From the NCBI RefSeq assembly GCF_011602365.1, contig NZ_JAAONZ010000001.1, positions 372,001-436,000 on the forward strand: 64,000 nucleotides of DNA, written 5' to 3'. The stretch's first letter is position 1; each line of letters begins with the position of its first letter. The stretch comes from Pseudomaricurvus hydrocarbonicus (lineage in GTDB: Bacteria; Pseudomonadota; Gammaproteobacteria; Pseudomonadales; Cellvibrionaceae). The notes under the pieces were generated by a model. That model was not told the DNA's origin. It searched no databases and worked only from the letters and a program-made list of their open reading frames with translations. This document shows positions 18,442-27,427 of the stretch, piece by piece. Both the position numbers and the translations under genes were made by a program.

Positions 18442-18459
18442 CACTCACGCCATCCACAA

Positions 18460-18489
18460 TCAGCAGCGACGGCTGTCCGCCGCTGCTGA
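18460..18489. terminator. Hairpin between convergent genes
   Basis: TCAGCAGCG at 18460-18468 pairs with CGCTGCTGA at 18481-18489, with an inner CGG/CCG pairing around CTGT and one A-C mismatch. It is a strong stem without a T-run, placed between the RIO kinase and phosphorylase stops, so a bidirectional barrier is plausible but not certain. Confidence 0.45.
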
Positions 18490-18544
18490 CTCAGACCGAG
18501 AACCGTTCGACAGCCAAGCCCCCCCTCCTTTAACATCGCCGCCA

Positions 18545-20317
18545 TCACCGCACCTGATTACTGATCCACAGGGTTTTATATGGCTCTAGTGTCAACATCG
18601 CATCCCCTTCAGGTAAGCTCTCACCACTGATCAAATCGACCCAGGAATCGGTAACAATCAGATTGATGTCCGACAGCTGTAGCGGCTGAGCTTCGTCACT
18701 GACATTGGTGATGCAAAAAATACTTTGAGTCCGATCCCGTGACTGCCGCCAAAAACCAAAGATGGCTTCGCCCAGGTGCAGGGTGAATTGTGTGGCATTG
18801 GGGTGAAACGCAGGCTGCTTCTGACGTATTTTCAGCAATTTCTTTAGGGCCTTAAAAACCCGGTTGTGGGAGCTGGTTTCCGACCCCAGTTCGGCCTCGA
18901 TCTCATCGTAATGCCACTGGTGGCGGTTTATAGCACGGCTATGTCCACTGTTCTCCATACGATCATAATCATTGTGGGTGCCCACCATGCTGTGCACATA
19001 AATACCGGGGATCCCTTCCAGCGCCAGCATAATGGCGTGAGCACAAACAAAACGTTGAAAACCAAAGTCATCGGGACCCTTGGTGGTGCCCTGCAAGGCA
19101 TCATAGAGCGCAATGTTGATTTCGTAAGGGCGTACCTCACCGCTGTCCAGAGCCCGCCAGGAGACCCGACCGCCAAATTCCTGCATGGTTTTAATCAAGC
19201 TGTCGGTTTCTTCATCGCTCAGCAAGCCTTCAACCGGACGCAGTCCAATGCCATCGTGTGACGCGATAAAGTTAAAATAGGTGGTGCCATTTTGCGCCGG
19301 CGGCATACTCATCATCCACATTTTCAGATAATGGCAGTTACCGGTAACCAGGGTATTCACTAACAATGGCGGCAGGGAGAAATTGTAGACGCAATGGGCT
19401 TCGTTGGCGTTGCCAAAATACGACAAATTTTCACGGTTGGGAATGTTGGTTTCCGTGATAATCACCGCTTCACGTTCGGCGTTCTCAATCAATAAACGCA
19501 ATAGCCGTACGATCAAATGAGTTTCTTCCAGATTAATACAGCTGGTGCCAATCTTTTTCCATAAAAACGCCACCGCATCCAGCCGGAAAATTCTCACCCC
19601 CATATCCAGATACTGACGAATAATAGAAACAAACTGCTTCAGGACTTCCGGGTTGGTAAAATCCAAATCCACCTGATCGTGACTGAACGTGCACCATACA
19701 TGCTGCAGCCCGCGCTCTGTTTCCACTTCTTTCAATAATTCACTGGTGCGCGGACGCACCACGTCTTTCAAATCATCTTCGGGCGAGGCTGTAAAAAAAT
19801 AATCGTGGCCCGGACCTTCACCCTTAATGAAATTTTGAAACCAAAGACTGCGACTCGAACAGTGGTTAATCACCAGATCGCCCATCAGCCGATAGCGCTG
19901 GGCGATATCGTAGATATGGCTCCAATCGCCCAACCCTTCATTGACACTGGAAAAATCAATAACAGCGAAACCGTCATCCGAGCTGAATGGAAAAAACGGC
20001 AGAATGTGGACACTGTTGATAATGCCTTCGCAGTGCTCGTCCAAAAAATGTTTCAATACTTCTAACGGCTTTTCTTTCACTCCTTCTGTCGGGATAAAAC
20101 TGTCACCGTAGGTAATCAGAATAACGTCTTCCTGACTCCATGGATTGTAATGGGGAGGCGGCGCAGAATCCTCTTCAGGCTCCAGCCGCATCAAAACCAT
20201 TAACTCCTGTGCAAGTTGCTCAAAGGTAATGTCAAGAGGTGTCTCGTGGTAAATCAACTCCAAATGGTGAATCAATCGGGCGATTAATGAATTGTCGGTA
20301 ACAACCGTCTCTATCAT
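18545..20317 (-). CDS. GH13 sugar phosphorylase, probable glucosylglycerate phosphorylase
   Basis: 590 residues, GH13 subfamily 18 type (the sucrose phosphorylase group). Catalytic residues: nucleophile D247 in RLDA, acid/base E289 in IITETN, and transition-state D355 in ASHDGIG. The subfamily contains sucrose, glucosylglycerol and glucosylglycerate phosphorylases. The start overlaps the glucosyl-3-phosphoglycerate synthase stop by four bases (ATGA), which favours glucosylglycerate as substrate: glucosylglycerate plus phosphate to glucose 1-phosphate and glycerate. Cytoplasmic, no signal peptide. Sucrose phosphorylase is the main alternative; context argues against it. Confidence 0.82.
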   Translation of the reverse strand: MIETVVTDNSLIARLIHHLELIYHETPLDITFEQLAQELMVLMRLEPEEDSAPPPHYNPWSQEDVILITYGDSFIPTEGVKEKPLEVLKHFLDEHCEGIINSVHILPFFPFSSDDGFAVIDFSSVNEGLGDWSHIYDIAQRYRLMGDLVINHCSSRSLWFQNFIKGEGPGHDYFFTASPEDDLKDVVRPRTSELLKEVETERGLQHVWCTFSHDQVDLDFTNPEVLKQFVSIIRQYLDMGVRIFRLDAVAFLWKKIGTSCINLEETHLIVRLLRLLIENAEREAVIITETNIPNRENLSYFGNANEAHCVYNFSLPPLLVNTLVTGNCHYLKMWMMSMPPAQNGTTYFNFIASHDGIGLRPVEGLLSDEETDSLIKTMQEFGGRVSWRALDSGEVRPYEINIALYDALQGTTKGPDDFGFQRFVCAHAIMLALEGIPGIYVHSMVGTHNDYDRMENSGHSRAINRHQWHYDEIEAELGSETSSHNRVFKALKKLLKIRQKQPAFHPNATQFTLHLGEAIFGFWRQSRDRTQSIFCITNVSDEAQPLQLSDINLIVTDSWVDLISGESLPEGDAMLTLEPYKTLWISNQVR

Positions 20318-21540
20318 ATCGAGCCATACTCCTTGTTGTCTTCTTCTACCGCGTTATAGAGTTTTTCCAGCACATCGGGAATTGCACTGATTACTCTGTT
20401 CCAACTGGGAATAAACGGCGTTTCCATTGGACGATCCAAAAAGGCATCCCCCGCCTTCATGATGTTTTGCGCAAACAGCTCTACCGCTTTCTCTTCCTGG
20501 TGAATATCCAATGACAAACCATTCATAACAGCATCATTGTGATAGGTTTCAACAAAATCCAGTGCAATGCGGAAATACGTCGCCTTTAAGGAGCGGAAAG
20601 TTTCGGTGTTGAATGTGATTCCCTGTGTAGCCAACTTGCGAAACAGCGCCTTGGAAATGTCAATCGACATTTTCGAAAGCCCGCCATCCTCGTTATCATA
20701 GGACAGCTCCTGATGCTTGTGATCATAGACATCGGCAATGTCCACCTGGCACAAACGGTTGTTGGCGTAATTGCGGTGCATTTCTGACAAGACCCCGATC
20801 TCCAGCCCCCAATCACTGGGAATACGAATGTCGTTCAACACGTCTTTACGAAAGGAAAACTCGCCAGCCAGGGAATAGCGATAGCTGTCCATGTACTGAA
20901 GATACTCGAGTTCACCAAAGATTTTTTTCAACGCCCTCAACAAAGGCGTCACTAACAGTCGACACACCCGACCATTAATTTTTCTGTCCGCCACGCGTGC
21001 GTAAAAGCCTTTACAGAATTCATAATTGAAACGTGGATTGGCCACGGGGTAAATTAACCGCGCCAACAACTCTCGGTCATAAGTTACAATATCACAATCG
21101 TGCAGCGCCACCGATTCAGAGCGGTTAGACGCTAACGTGTAACCCATGCAATACCAGACATTGCGGCCCTTACCCAATTCTTTCGGGGCCAACCCCTGTG
21201 CTTTTAATTCGGCGTCCAAAGCCTGCAACCGGGGCCCGTCGTTCCACAGGACGCGATGGTGCTGCGGCAATTCATCAAAGAATTTCAACGCGTATTCGTA
21301 TTGGCTTTTATCTGCACGATCCAGACCAATGACGATTTCCGAAAGATAATCCGCGCCGTGCAATTGTTTTACAATATTCGGCAAGGCCTCGCCTTCCAGC
21401 TCGGAAAACAGAGAAGGCAAAACCAATGACATCGGTCGCGTGCGACTGAACCCTCTCAATTCATTTTCCAGCTCCTCAAGAGGACGATGCGATAAATTGT
21501 GAAGGGTTGTTACAATGCCGTTTTGATAAAAATCAGCCAC
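20314..21540 (-). CDS. gpgS: Glucosyl-3-phosphoglycerate synthase (GpgS-like)
   Basis: 408 residues, GT-A glycosyltransferase with the metal-binding DxD motif as DCD at 148-150 ([17 protein letters not shown]), a nucleotide-binding N-terminus (about 35-80) and [14 protein letters not shown] at about 169-182, typical of GpgS proteins. It transfers glucose from an NDP-glucose donor to 3-phosphoglycerate, the first step to the compatible solute glucosylglycerate. The start is GTG with AAGGA about eight bases upstream. It lies 169 bases downstream of the phosphatase gene and overlaps the phosphorylase gene, so the three form one leftward cluster. Confidence 0.88.
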   Translation of the reverse strand: MADFYQNGIVTTLHNLSHRPLEELENELRGFSRTRPMSLVLPSLFSELEGEALPNIVKQLHGADYLSEIVIGLDRADKSQYEYALKFFDELPQHHRVLWNDGPRLQALDAELKAQGLAPKELGKGRNVWYCMGYTLASNRSESVALHDCDIVTYDRELLARLIYPVANPRFNYEFCKGFYARVADRKINGRVCRLLVTPLLRALKKIFGELEYLQYMDSYRYSLAGEFSFRKDVLNDIRIPSDWGLEIGVLSEMHRNYANNRLCQVDIADVYDHKHQELSYDNEDGGLSKMSIDISKALFRKLATQGITFNTETFRSLKATYFRIALDFVETYHNDAVMNGLSLDIHQEEKAVELFAQNIMKAGDAFLDRPMETPFIPSWNRVISAIPDVLEKLYNAVEEDNKEYGSI

Positions 21541-21709
21541 GTTATTATCCTTTTATTGATGAACACATATACTGCCTGTAAAAACTTGCAGTGTGAAAAC
21601 TCAAGCCACTGTTACCCGCTATTAACCGCTCAAGTAACAACAAACAACAACCCAATTAACAACGGTGTTTTTCGTTGACAGTGTTTAATTAAAATCATGA
21701 GTCGCGCAG

Positions 21710-22654
21710 CTATACACTGAACAGCTCAATCTCTCCCTGCGATTGCAACTCCTCCAGCCAGTGGTTAATGCCTTCTGTCCAGCCCATGGGGCCCGTAGAT
21801 TCTGACACCCAATACCCATGCTTGCGTGACAACTTTGGAGGCTCATGACTGGGTGAGCGAATGACTACCGCACGATCCGCGCACTCCAGCATGGCCACAT
21901 CGTTCTGACTGTCACCCAAGGCTATTGACAGGGTTCGCACACCATTTTGCTGATTTTGAAAATGCTGCTGAAAACTCGGGTGATGGTGCTGAACCCGAAA
22001 TTGGTGCTGTTGAGATTCTCGCTTTTGCAGTTGATATTGCTTAACCAGCCAGGTCATCGCCCGCCCCTTGTCCGCATCGCCCGCAAGATGCACGAATCGG
22101 CCACCGTGTAAGACGTTGGCCCCCCGGTCCCGAAACCATTGACTAAAGACCAGCAACTCTTCCTCGGTCCCCAGCCAGCGTAACGGCTCGCCAAATTCAC
22201 GCTCTTTCGCCTGAGCCGCCAGCTGGACGTCCAGTCCGGTAACCTCCGCGACACGCTCGGCAGACATCTCGGCAAAGTGCTCCAACTTGCCGTCAAGGTC
22301 AAAATGCAGCTTGGCCTCCTCCAAAAGCTTCAGCCAGTGTTCACGTCGCTGGCAAAAGGTCTTGCACCAAAAATCCCCCACACCTTCTGTGCCTTCGGGC
22401 TGGTAGTGGAATTCAGATTTGGGCAGATAAACCGCAGCGCCGTTTTCAACGATGAAGGGGGAGTCATTACCCAGGGTTTGCCTCAGGGACAACACTTCAG
22501 AGTGGGTTTTACTGGTGCAGAGGACAACCGGAACGGAGGCAAAATCCAACCATTTGAGCAGAGGGCGGGCCGGCTCAAAGCTGTAGCTGTGATGGTCCAG
22601 CAGCGAGCCATCCAGATCGGAAACAATGATCAACTGCGCATGTTTCTTGATCAC
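21710..22654 (-). CDS. Glucosyl/mannosyl-3-phosphoglycerate phosphatase (HAD-IIB)
   Basis: About 314 residues from a GTG at 22654, which has AGGAG at 22667-22671; a TTG at 22807 would add 51 unrelated-looking residues. Motif I is VSDLDGSLL (D13, D15), followed by LCTSKTHSEV, the family signature FIVENGAAVYLP and motif IV LGDSQNDVAML. This is the mannosyl-3-phosphoglycerate phosphatase family, whose members also remove phosphate from glucosyl-3-phosphoglycerate. It is the second step of glucosylglycerate synthesis and the first gene of the cluster. It sits downstream of a near-consensus sigma-54 promoter. Confidence 0.85.
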   Translation of the reverse strand: MIKKHAQLIIVSDLDGSLLDHHSYSFEPARPLLKWLDFASVPVVLCTSKTHSEVLSLRQTLGNDSPFIVENGAAVYLPKSEFHYQPEGTEGVGDFWCKTFCQRREHWLKLLEEAKLHFDLDGKLEHFAEMSAERVAEVTGLDVQLAAQAKEREFGEPLRWLGTEEELLVFSQWFRDRGANVLHGGRFVHLAGDADKGRAMTWLVKQYQLQKRESQQHQFRVQHHHPSFQQHFQNQQNGVRTLSIALGDSQNDVAMLECADRAVVIRSPSHEPPKLSRKHGYWVSESTGPMGWTEGINHWLEELQSQGEIELFSV

Positions 22655-22829
22655 AATACGATAAAACTCCTTTGTTGCTTCGCGAAGTTTAAAAACACCG
22701 ACTTGAGTCGACGCCTGACAATACCATTTGTTCGACCTGAATCCGGGGTTAACTCCCCCTACAGGCACACCAGTCAGTGAGAGCACTTCGACGAACAGCT
22801 GCTTCAATAGTCACTTTCCGTAAAACAAG

Positions 22830-22845
22830 AGCAATTTGCGTGCCT
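22830..22845 (-). promoter_or_regulatory. Sigma-54 promoter (-24/-12) for glucosylglycerate cluster
   Basis: On the minus strand the sequence reads AGGCACGCAAATTGCT. It matches the sigma-54 consensus TGGCACG-N4-TTGCW at every defined base except the first, with the invariant GG and GC at correct spacing. Transcription would begin about 12 bases past the GC, near 22818, giving a ~165-base leader before the phosphatase start at 22654. Sigma-54 promoters need an upstream activator such as NtrC. Confidence 0.78.
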
Positions 22846-22849
22846 TTTT

Positions 22850-22958
22850 TGCACCATTGCGGTGAACAACCGTGCCAGCCGATCTCAACCTTTATTTTTG
22901 CACTAATATGCAGCATATCAATGCACCATCGCGCCGGGAGAGCGCACCATTTCTGCCC
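22850..22958. promoter_or_regulatory. Cluster of NtrC-like sites upstream of sigma-54 promoter
   Basis: TGCACCATTGCGGTGAA (22850-22866) matches the NtrC palindrome TGCAC-N7-GTGCA in 9 of 10 defined bases. Further half-site-like copies are TGCACTAATATGCAGCA (22899-22915), TGCACCATCGC (from 22922) and GCGCACCATTTC (from 22942). They lie upstream of the sigma-54 element relative to leftward transcription, at about -30 to -140, the usual range for enhancers. Only the first is a good full site. Confidence 0.55.
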
Positions 22959-23153
22959 AGTCACTCGCCAGGCAATACACACGTTGCTGTTCCGGCTTGC
23001 CGTTACACACAGATTTTGGGGCAGAAAGGGATAAGCATCGCTGTTCTTCTTCCGCTCATGGTTTACACTGCCAGTCATTAAGGTGGCGTCATCGCCCCAC
23101 CAGAAACGATATTTATGCCAATGTTTGTACCAATGCCCGCTTGAGAGGTGAGT

Positions 23154-24101
23154 ATGGCTATAGCCAATAGCGTATTAATTATAGCTGTATTATTTTTTGC
23201 CCTTCGGGGTTATCAATCACGGTTCAAGTCGCCCGCAAAGCGGAGGGCTGGTGCTGGTTTAGGCGCCATAACCGGGCTTTTCGTCGGTATCGCAATTTTA
23301 TGGCTAACCAATACCGCCCCCTCAACCGCGCAAGTTGAGGCGACAACAGCGATTGAGAGTCCCCACCAAAGCCTGATGCAACAGCTGACCCGGCAGTTGT
23401 CGTCCTTCGTCGGCAACGCCTTCATCAGCCGCGCCCACGCGGAGCCCACACCCGGTTCCGCAGTGGCTTCTGACATGAATCGCCACACCGAACACCGGAT
23501 CATCTCCCCGGAAGAGCTTCTCGCCCAGGCCACGTTTCTGTTAATGACACGCCCTGAAGACACGGTGATGCGCCTGCAGCGCCTGGGACAGAACCCGACG
23601 CTGATTGCACTTTTCAGCAAACCCGCCAATCAGCAGGTGCTGGATCAGGGCAGCCCCGCCGACATTGAACAATTAACCGATTTTCAGAGGCTCCGAAAGG
23701 ACCCGGACATGCAGATGCTGTTCGGTCGGGATTACCTCAGTGACCGGCAACTGGCCACACTGGTGTCCACCTATTGGAAGCGCAACAACCAGCTGCAAAA
23801 TAATTCCGAGGTACAGCGACTGCTGCAAGACCCGGAATTAAAAGCGCTGCTGGATTCCGGCAGCCTGCTGGCGTTAATCACCCACCCCAAAGGGCGCCAA
23901 TTGATTAATGCCTACCTCTATCCACCGACCACGTCGGGTGCATCATCGACTCGACCAAAGAGCTCATCCACGGCCACTGAACATCAGCCCCCCTCTGTGG
24001 ACACGCGAGGCGGTCCTGGCAGCACCTCCGGCAAGAACCCGGAATTTGCCAGCGACGACATCTTTCAAACCATTGACGACACCGAACTGGGCCGAAGATA
24101 A
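23154..24101 (+). CDS. Membrane protein with DP-type helical repeats, unknown function
   Basis: About 315 residues. The ATG at 23154 is preferred over a GTG at 23148 because GAGAGG (23143-23148) gives five-base spacing. Two membrane segments are at the N-terminus (about 3-20 and 36-56), vaguely like CvpA proteins. A soluble region then contains three or four related units of the form QRL-x2-DP-x4-LF: RLGQNPTLIALF, RLRKDPDMQMLF, RLLQDPELKALL and a last LITHPKGRQLI, resembling STI1-type DP repeats. The C-terminal ~60 residues are Ser/Thr/Pro-rich and probably disordered. I do not recognise an assigned family. A UDG-superfamily gene follows after 20 bases. Confidence 0.75.
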   Translation: MAIANSVLIIAVLFFALRGYQSRFKSPAKRRAGAGLGAITGLFVGIAILWLTNTAPSTAQVEATTAIESPHQSLMQQLTRQLSSFVGNAFISRAHAEPTPGSAVASDMNRHTEHRIISPEELLAQATFLLMTRPEDTVMRLQRLGQNPTLIALFSKPANQQVLDQGSPADIEQLTDFQRLRKDPDMQMLFGRDYLSDRQLATLVSTYWKRNNQLQNNSEVQRLLQDPELKALLDSGSLLALITHPKGRQLINAYLYPPTTSGASSTRPKSSSTATEHQPPSVDTRGGPGSTSGKNPEFASDDIFQTIDDTELGRR

Positions 24102-24121
24102 CAGCCTCAAAGACCAGTCCC

Positions 24122-24724
24122 ATGACACACGAGAAAATCCCGGCTGCAGACCTGACGTCGCTGCTGCAACAAGTTCGACAGTGCCGGCACTGCGAAGCGG
24201 AGTTACCCCTGGGCGCCAACCCAGTGGTTCAGATTCACCCAGATGCCCGACTGTTGATTATCGGACAGGCCCCGGGAACCCGGGTTCACGCCTCCGGCAT
24301 TCCCTGGGATGACCCCTCGGGCGATCGCCTGCGCCAATGGCTGGGCCTGGACAAGCACAGATTCTATAATCCAAAACAGGTGGCGATCATGCCCATGGGG
24401 TTTTGCTACCCCGGCAAAGGAAAGTCAGGTGACCTTCCGCCTCGTCCTGAATGCGCCCCCCAGTGGCACGATCAGCTACTGGCCCAGATGCCAAATATCG
24501 AACTCACGCTGTGTATCGGCCTTTATGCTCAGCGCCATTACCTGCCCGGCCCCTACAAAACCCTCACCGAGCGGGTTGGCCAGTGGCAACACTTTATTCC
24601 CAAACAACTGCCTCTGCCTCACCCCTCCCCCCGAAATCGTCGCTGGCTGCAACAACATCCCTGGTTTGAATCCGAGGTGGTGCCCTGGCTGCAAGATCGG
24701 GTGAGCCAAATTCTCGACGCCTAG
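24122..24724 (+). CDS. Uracil-DNA glycosylase superfamily protein
   Basis: 200 residues. An N-terminal cysteine pair (CRHC at about 21-24) precedes the UDG-fold signature LLIIGQAPGTRVHASG and the SGDRLRQWLGL helix. The C-terminal motif HPSPRN is equivalent to the HPSP/HPSA loop of family 4-6 glycosylases. This group of short UDG-like proteins is widespread; DNA repair activity is likely but not shown by sequence alone, since the first catalytic motif (GQAPG) is the family 4/5-like form. Start and stop are close to the upstream membrane protein gene, suggesting a two-gene unit. Confidence 0.82.
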   Translation: MTHEKIPAADLTSLLQQVRQCRHCEAELPLGANPVVQIHPDARLLIIGQAPGTRVHASGIPWDDPSGDRLRQWLGLDKHRFYNPKQVAIMPMGFCYPGKGKSGDLPPRPECAPQWHDQLLAQMPNIELTLCIGLYAQRHYLPGPYKTLTERVGQWQHFIPKQLPLPHPSPRNRRWLQQHPWFESEVVPWLQDRVSQILDA

Positions 24725-24795
24725 GTCATACCGCTGTTTACCAAGCCATGAAGCTGATAGTGTTTAGCCAACATCACAACCTCTAAGATACGTTC

Positions 24796-26541
24796 ATGCC
24801 ACTATTGTTAGAACACACCCGGACTTGCCGCTTGGGGACCCTCGTCTTGGTCTTCAACTTGTTTTTGCTCAGCGGCTTGCTGTCAGGTTGCAGTAACGAC
24901 AACAATGCGACGATTTATACGGCCCAAGCGATCATCACCATGAATCCGCAACAACCCCGTGCTGAAGCCATTGCGGTCCTGAACGGCAAAATTGAAGCCG
25001 TGGGCGATCTCGCCACGGTGACGGCGGCCGTAGCCCACCATAACCCGCAGGTGGATCGAAGTTTTCAGGGCAAAGCCATACTGCCCGGATTCATCGAACC
25101 CCACCTGCACCCCTACCTGGCGGGCATTTTACTGCCGATGGAATTTATCACACCCCACGACTGGGACATGCCCGGCAAACAAGCCAAGGGAGTCCGTGGG
25201 CGTGATGCTTATTTAGAGCAATTGAAAAACGCGGACCAAAAACTGGGCTCGGATGAATGGCTGTGGACCTGGGGGTATCACCCCTATTTTCACGGTGAAC
25301 TTACCCGGGCTGACCTTGACCAAATCTCCACTCAGCGGCCGATCGTCGTCTGGCACCGATCGTTTCACGAAATTATTGTCAACACAGCGGTATTAAACGA
25401 ACTGGAACTTGAAGACACGGCTCACCCGCAGGTGAATTTTGCCGAGGGGCACTTCTATGAAAACGGCCTCTACCAACTGGTTCCTCACATCATGCCGATG
25501 CTCACCAGCCCGTTTCGCTATCTGGGAGCTCTGCGCCATGCCCGCGATATTATCCACGCAGGCGGAGTGACCACCGTGTCTGATGGCGCTTTCGGAACCA
25601 TGGATTTCGACAAGGAATGGTTGAGCATGCGTTTCTCCAGCTGGAACCGCAGCTCCAGCCCGTTTCGCTTTATGGTGCTCGCCGATGGCAAAGGGCTGGG
25701 CAAGCAAATGGGCCACGAGCAGGCCAAAGCTTTCATCAAAACCCTGCCCGAAAAGAACACCGGGAAAGTGACGTTTTTACCCCGGCAGGTGAAGTTGTTC
25801 GCGGATGGCGCTGCCTATTCGCAACTGATGCAAATGCGCGATGGCTACCTCGACGGCCACCACGGTGAATGGCTGATGACACCGGACGAACTGGAGACCA
25901 CGGCTCGCCTGTATTGGCGGGATGATTTTCAGATTCACATTCACGTCAACGGCGATCTGGGGCTGGATGCCACACTGGATATCATTGAAAAACTGCAACG
26001 GGAATATCCACGCAAAGACCATCGCACCACCGTCCATCATTTAGCCTACGCTCGCCCGGAGCAGGCTCAGCGTATGGCCCATCTTGGTGTCCGGGTTTCG
26101 GCCAACCCCTATTACGTGTGGGCACTGGCGGACAAGTACGCAGAAGTCGGGCTCGGCCCCGAGCGAGCCCATCACATGGTCCCGCTGAAATCCGTGGTGG
26201 ATGCCGGAGTGCCCCTGTCCTTTCATTCGGACTTCACCATGGCGCCGGTACAGCCACTGCTGTTGGCCTGGGCCGCAGCAACCCGCCTGACGGCAGAGGG
26301 CCGCGTTGTCGGAGCGGACCAGCGCATATCCCTGGATGACGCACTCAAAAGCATTACCCTGGATGCGGCCAGTCAACTGCGCATGGAAGATAGCATCGGC
26401 AGTTTATCCGTCGGTAAAAACGCCGATTTCACCATCCTCGAACAAGACCCATACACCCAGCCCATTGAGCGATTAAAAGACATCCCGGTCTGGGGTACCG
26501 TTCTGGAAGGGAAAAAACAGCCCATTGCGGCAGACCTGTGA
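24796..26541 (+). CDS. Lipoprotein amidohydrolase (YtcJ/Amidohydro_3 type)
   Basis: 581 residues. A signal peptide ends in a lipobox LLSGC (about 28-32), so the mature protein is a lipid-anchored envelope protein, which is unusual for this mostly cytosolic family. The metal-dependent TIM barrel has the first HxH in GFIEPHLHPYL, later histidines in IHIHVNGD and TTVHHLAYARPEQ, and FHSDFTMAP near the C-terminal metal Asp. The ends form the small beta-sandwich (TIYTAQAIITMN; GKNADFTILEQDP). The substrate is unknown. It is followed after 101 bases by cobU. Confidence 0.85.
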   Translation: MPLLLEHTRTCRLGTLVLVFNLFLLSGLLSGCSNDNNATIYTAQAIITMNPQQPRAEAIAVLNGKIEAVGDLATVTAAVAHHNPQVDRSFQGKAILPGFIEPHLHPYLAGILLPMEFITPHDWDMPGKQAKGVRGRDAYLEQLKNADQKLGSDEWLWTWGYHPYFHGELTRADLDQISTQRPIVVWHRSFHEIIVNTAVLNELELEDTAHPQVNFAEGHFYENGLYQLVPHIMPMLTSPFRYLGALRHARDIIHAGGVTTVSDGAFGTMDFDKEWLSMRFSSWNRSSSPFRFMVLADGKGLGKQMGHEQAKAFIKTLPEKNTGKVTFLPRQVKLFADGAAYSQLMQMRDGYLDGHHGEWLMTPDELETTARLYWRDDFQIHIHVNGDLGLDATLDIIEKLQREYPRKDHRTTVHHLAYARPEQAQRMAHLGVRVSANPYYVWALADKYAEVGLGPERAHHMVPLKSVVDAGVPLSFHSDFTMAPVQPLLLAWAAATRLTAEGRVVGADQRISLDDALKSITLDAASQLRMEDSIGSLSVGKNADFTILEQDPYTQPIERLKDIPVWGTVLEGKKQPIAADL

Positions 26542-26642
26542 GCCAGGTCTGAAAAGATCAACCCGATGCTTTACAATACCGCTTGATGCAGCAGCCCAAA
26601 ACCACAGCCGCTGCCCGCAAGCATTCAGACCAGAGTCTTTTT

Positions 26643-27197
26643 ATGAAACAGCTCATCTTTGGCGGCGCACGATCCGGCAAAAGCCGACTGGCAGAACACC
26701 TGACCGGGCTGTACGGTGACACCATTGCCTACATCGCCACGGCAGACGCGCAGTTTCACGATGCCGAAATGACCGCGCGGGTGGTACACCACCGCCAACA
26801 GCGCCCACCGCACTGGCACACACTCGAGGTGCCCTGCGAACTGGGCGCCAGTCTGCGCGCAGAGGCTTCGAACTACGATGCCATTATTGTCGACTGCCTG
26901 ACCCTGTGGCTGACCAATTGCCTGATGGCCGAAGAGCGCCATCCCGACTTTTGGTCGCAGCAAAAACAACGGTTTCTGTCAGCTCTGGATGAAATCCGCA
27001 CGCCGGTGATTCTGGTCAGCAACGAGGTCGGCATGGGTATTGTGCCTTTGGGTGAACTTAATCGGCGCTTTGTCGACGAAGCCGGCTTTCTGAATCAAGC
27101 CACCGCGCGTCTGTGCGACCGGGTCATTTTTACCGCAGCGGGCTGTCCGCTCGTGATGAAGGGCACCGCGCTGAGCCACACCGAGTTGCAGGAATAA
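26643..27197 (+). CDS. cobU: Adenosylcobinamide kinase/adenosylcobinamide-phosphate guanylyltransferase
   Basis: 184 residues from the ATG at 26643; the frame extends 20 codons upstream but the P-loop GGARSGKS must start near residue 6 as in CobU/CobP. Other landmarks are AYIATADAQFHDAEM, the guanylylated-His region VHHRQQRP, VDCLTLWLTN and VSNEVGMGIVP. The enzyme phosphorylates adenosylcobinamide and then activates it to the GDP form for CobS. It starts the rightward cobU-cobT-cobC-cobS series, though 230 bases with a tandem repeat separate it from cobT. Confidence 0.94.
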   Translation: MKQLIFGGARSGKSRLAEHLTGLYGDTIAYIATADAQFHDAEMTARVVHHRQQRPPHWHTLEVPCELGASLRAEASNYDAIIVDCLTLWLTNCLMAEERHPDFWSQQKQRFLSALDEIRTPVILVSNEVGMGIVPLGELNRRFVDEAGFLNQATARLCDRVIFTAAGCPLVMKGTALSHTELQE

Positions 27198-27249
27198 TTC
27201 GCATTGAACCATAGCCCGGAACAGCAGCCTCAAAGGTCCAGACATAACA

Positions 27250-27354
27250 CAGCCCTGAGCGTCTTTAATTTACAGCCCTGAGCGCCTTTAATTTACAGCC
27301 CTGAGCGTCTTTTATTTACAGCCTTGAGCACCTTTTAATTATGGCCCTGGGCGC
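27250..27354. repeat. Tandem 23-base repeat, about 4.5 copies
   Basis: Units begin at 27250, 27273, 27296 and 27319, with a partial fifth at 27342. Each starts CAGCCCTGAGCG and continues with a T/A-rich half (TCTTTAATTTA). They fill the gap between cobU and cobT. Copies 1-3 differ by only one or two bases, while 4 and 5 are more diverged. Confidence 0.93.
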
Positions 27355-27427
27355 TTGACAACCGCCGATCAACTTTCCGCATTGAGCAACAGAGTTCTTT
27401 GCACTCAACAAACAACGGAGACACCGC

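Noticed and set aside
22861-22877. A second sigma-54-like element, TGGCACG followed by TTCAC on the minus strand
   Set aside because: The -24 half is perfect but the essential GC at -12 is missing; the element at 22830-22845 is far better.
26531-26551. CAGACCT/AGGTCTG inverted repeat at the amidohydrolase stop codon
   Set aside because: Perfect 7-base arms but it overlaps the stop codon and has no T-run; too weak to call a terminator.
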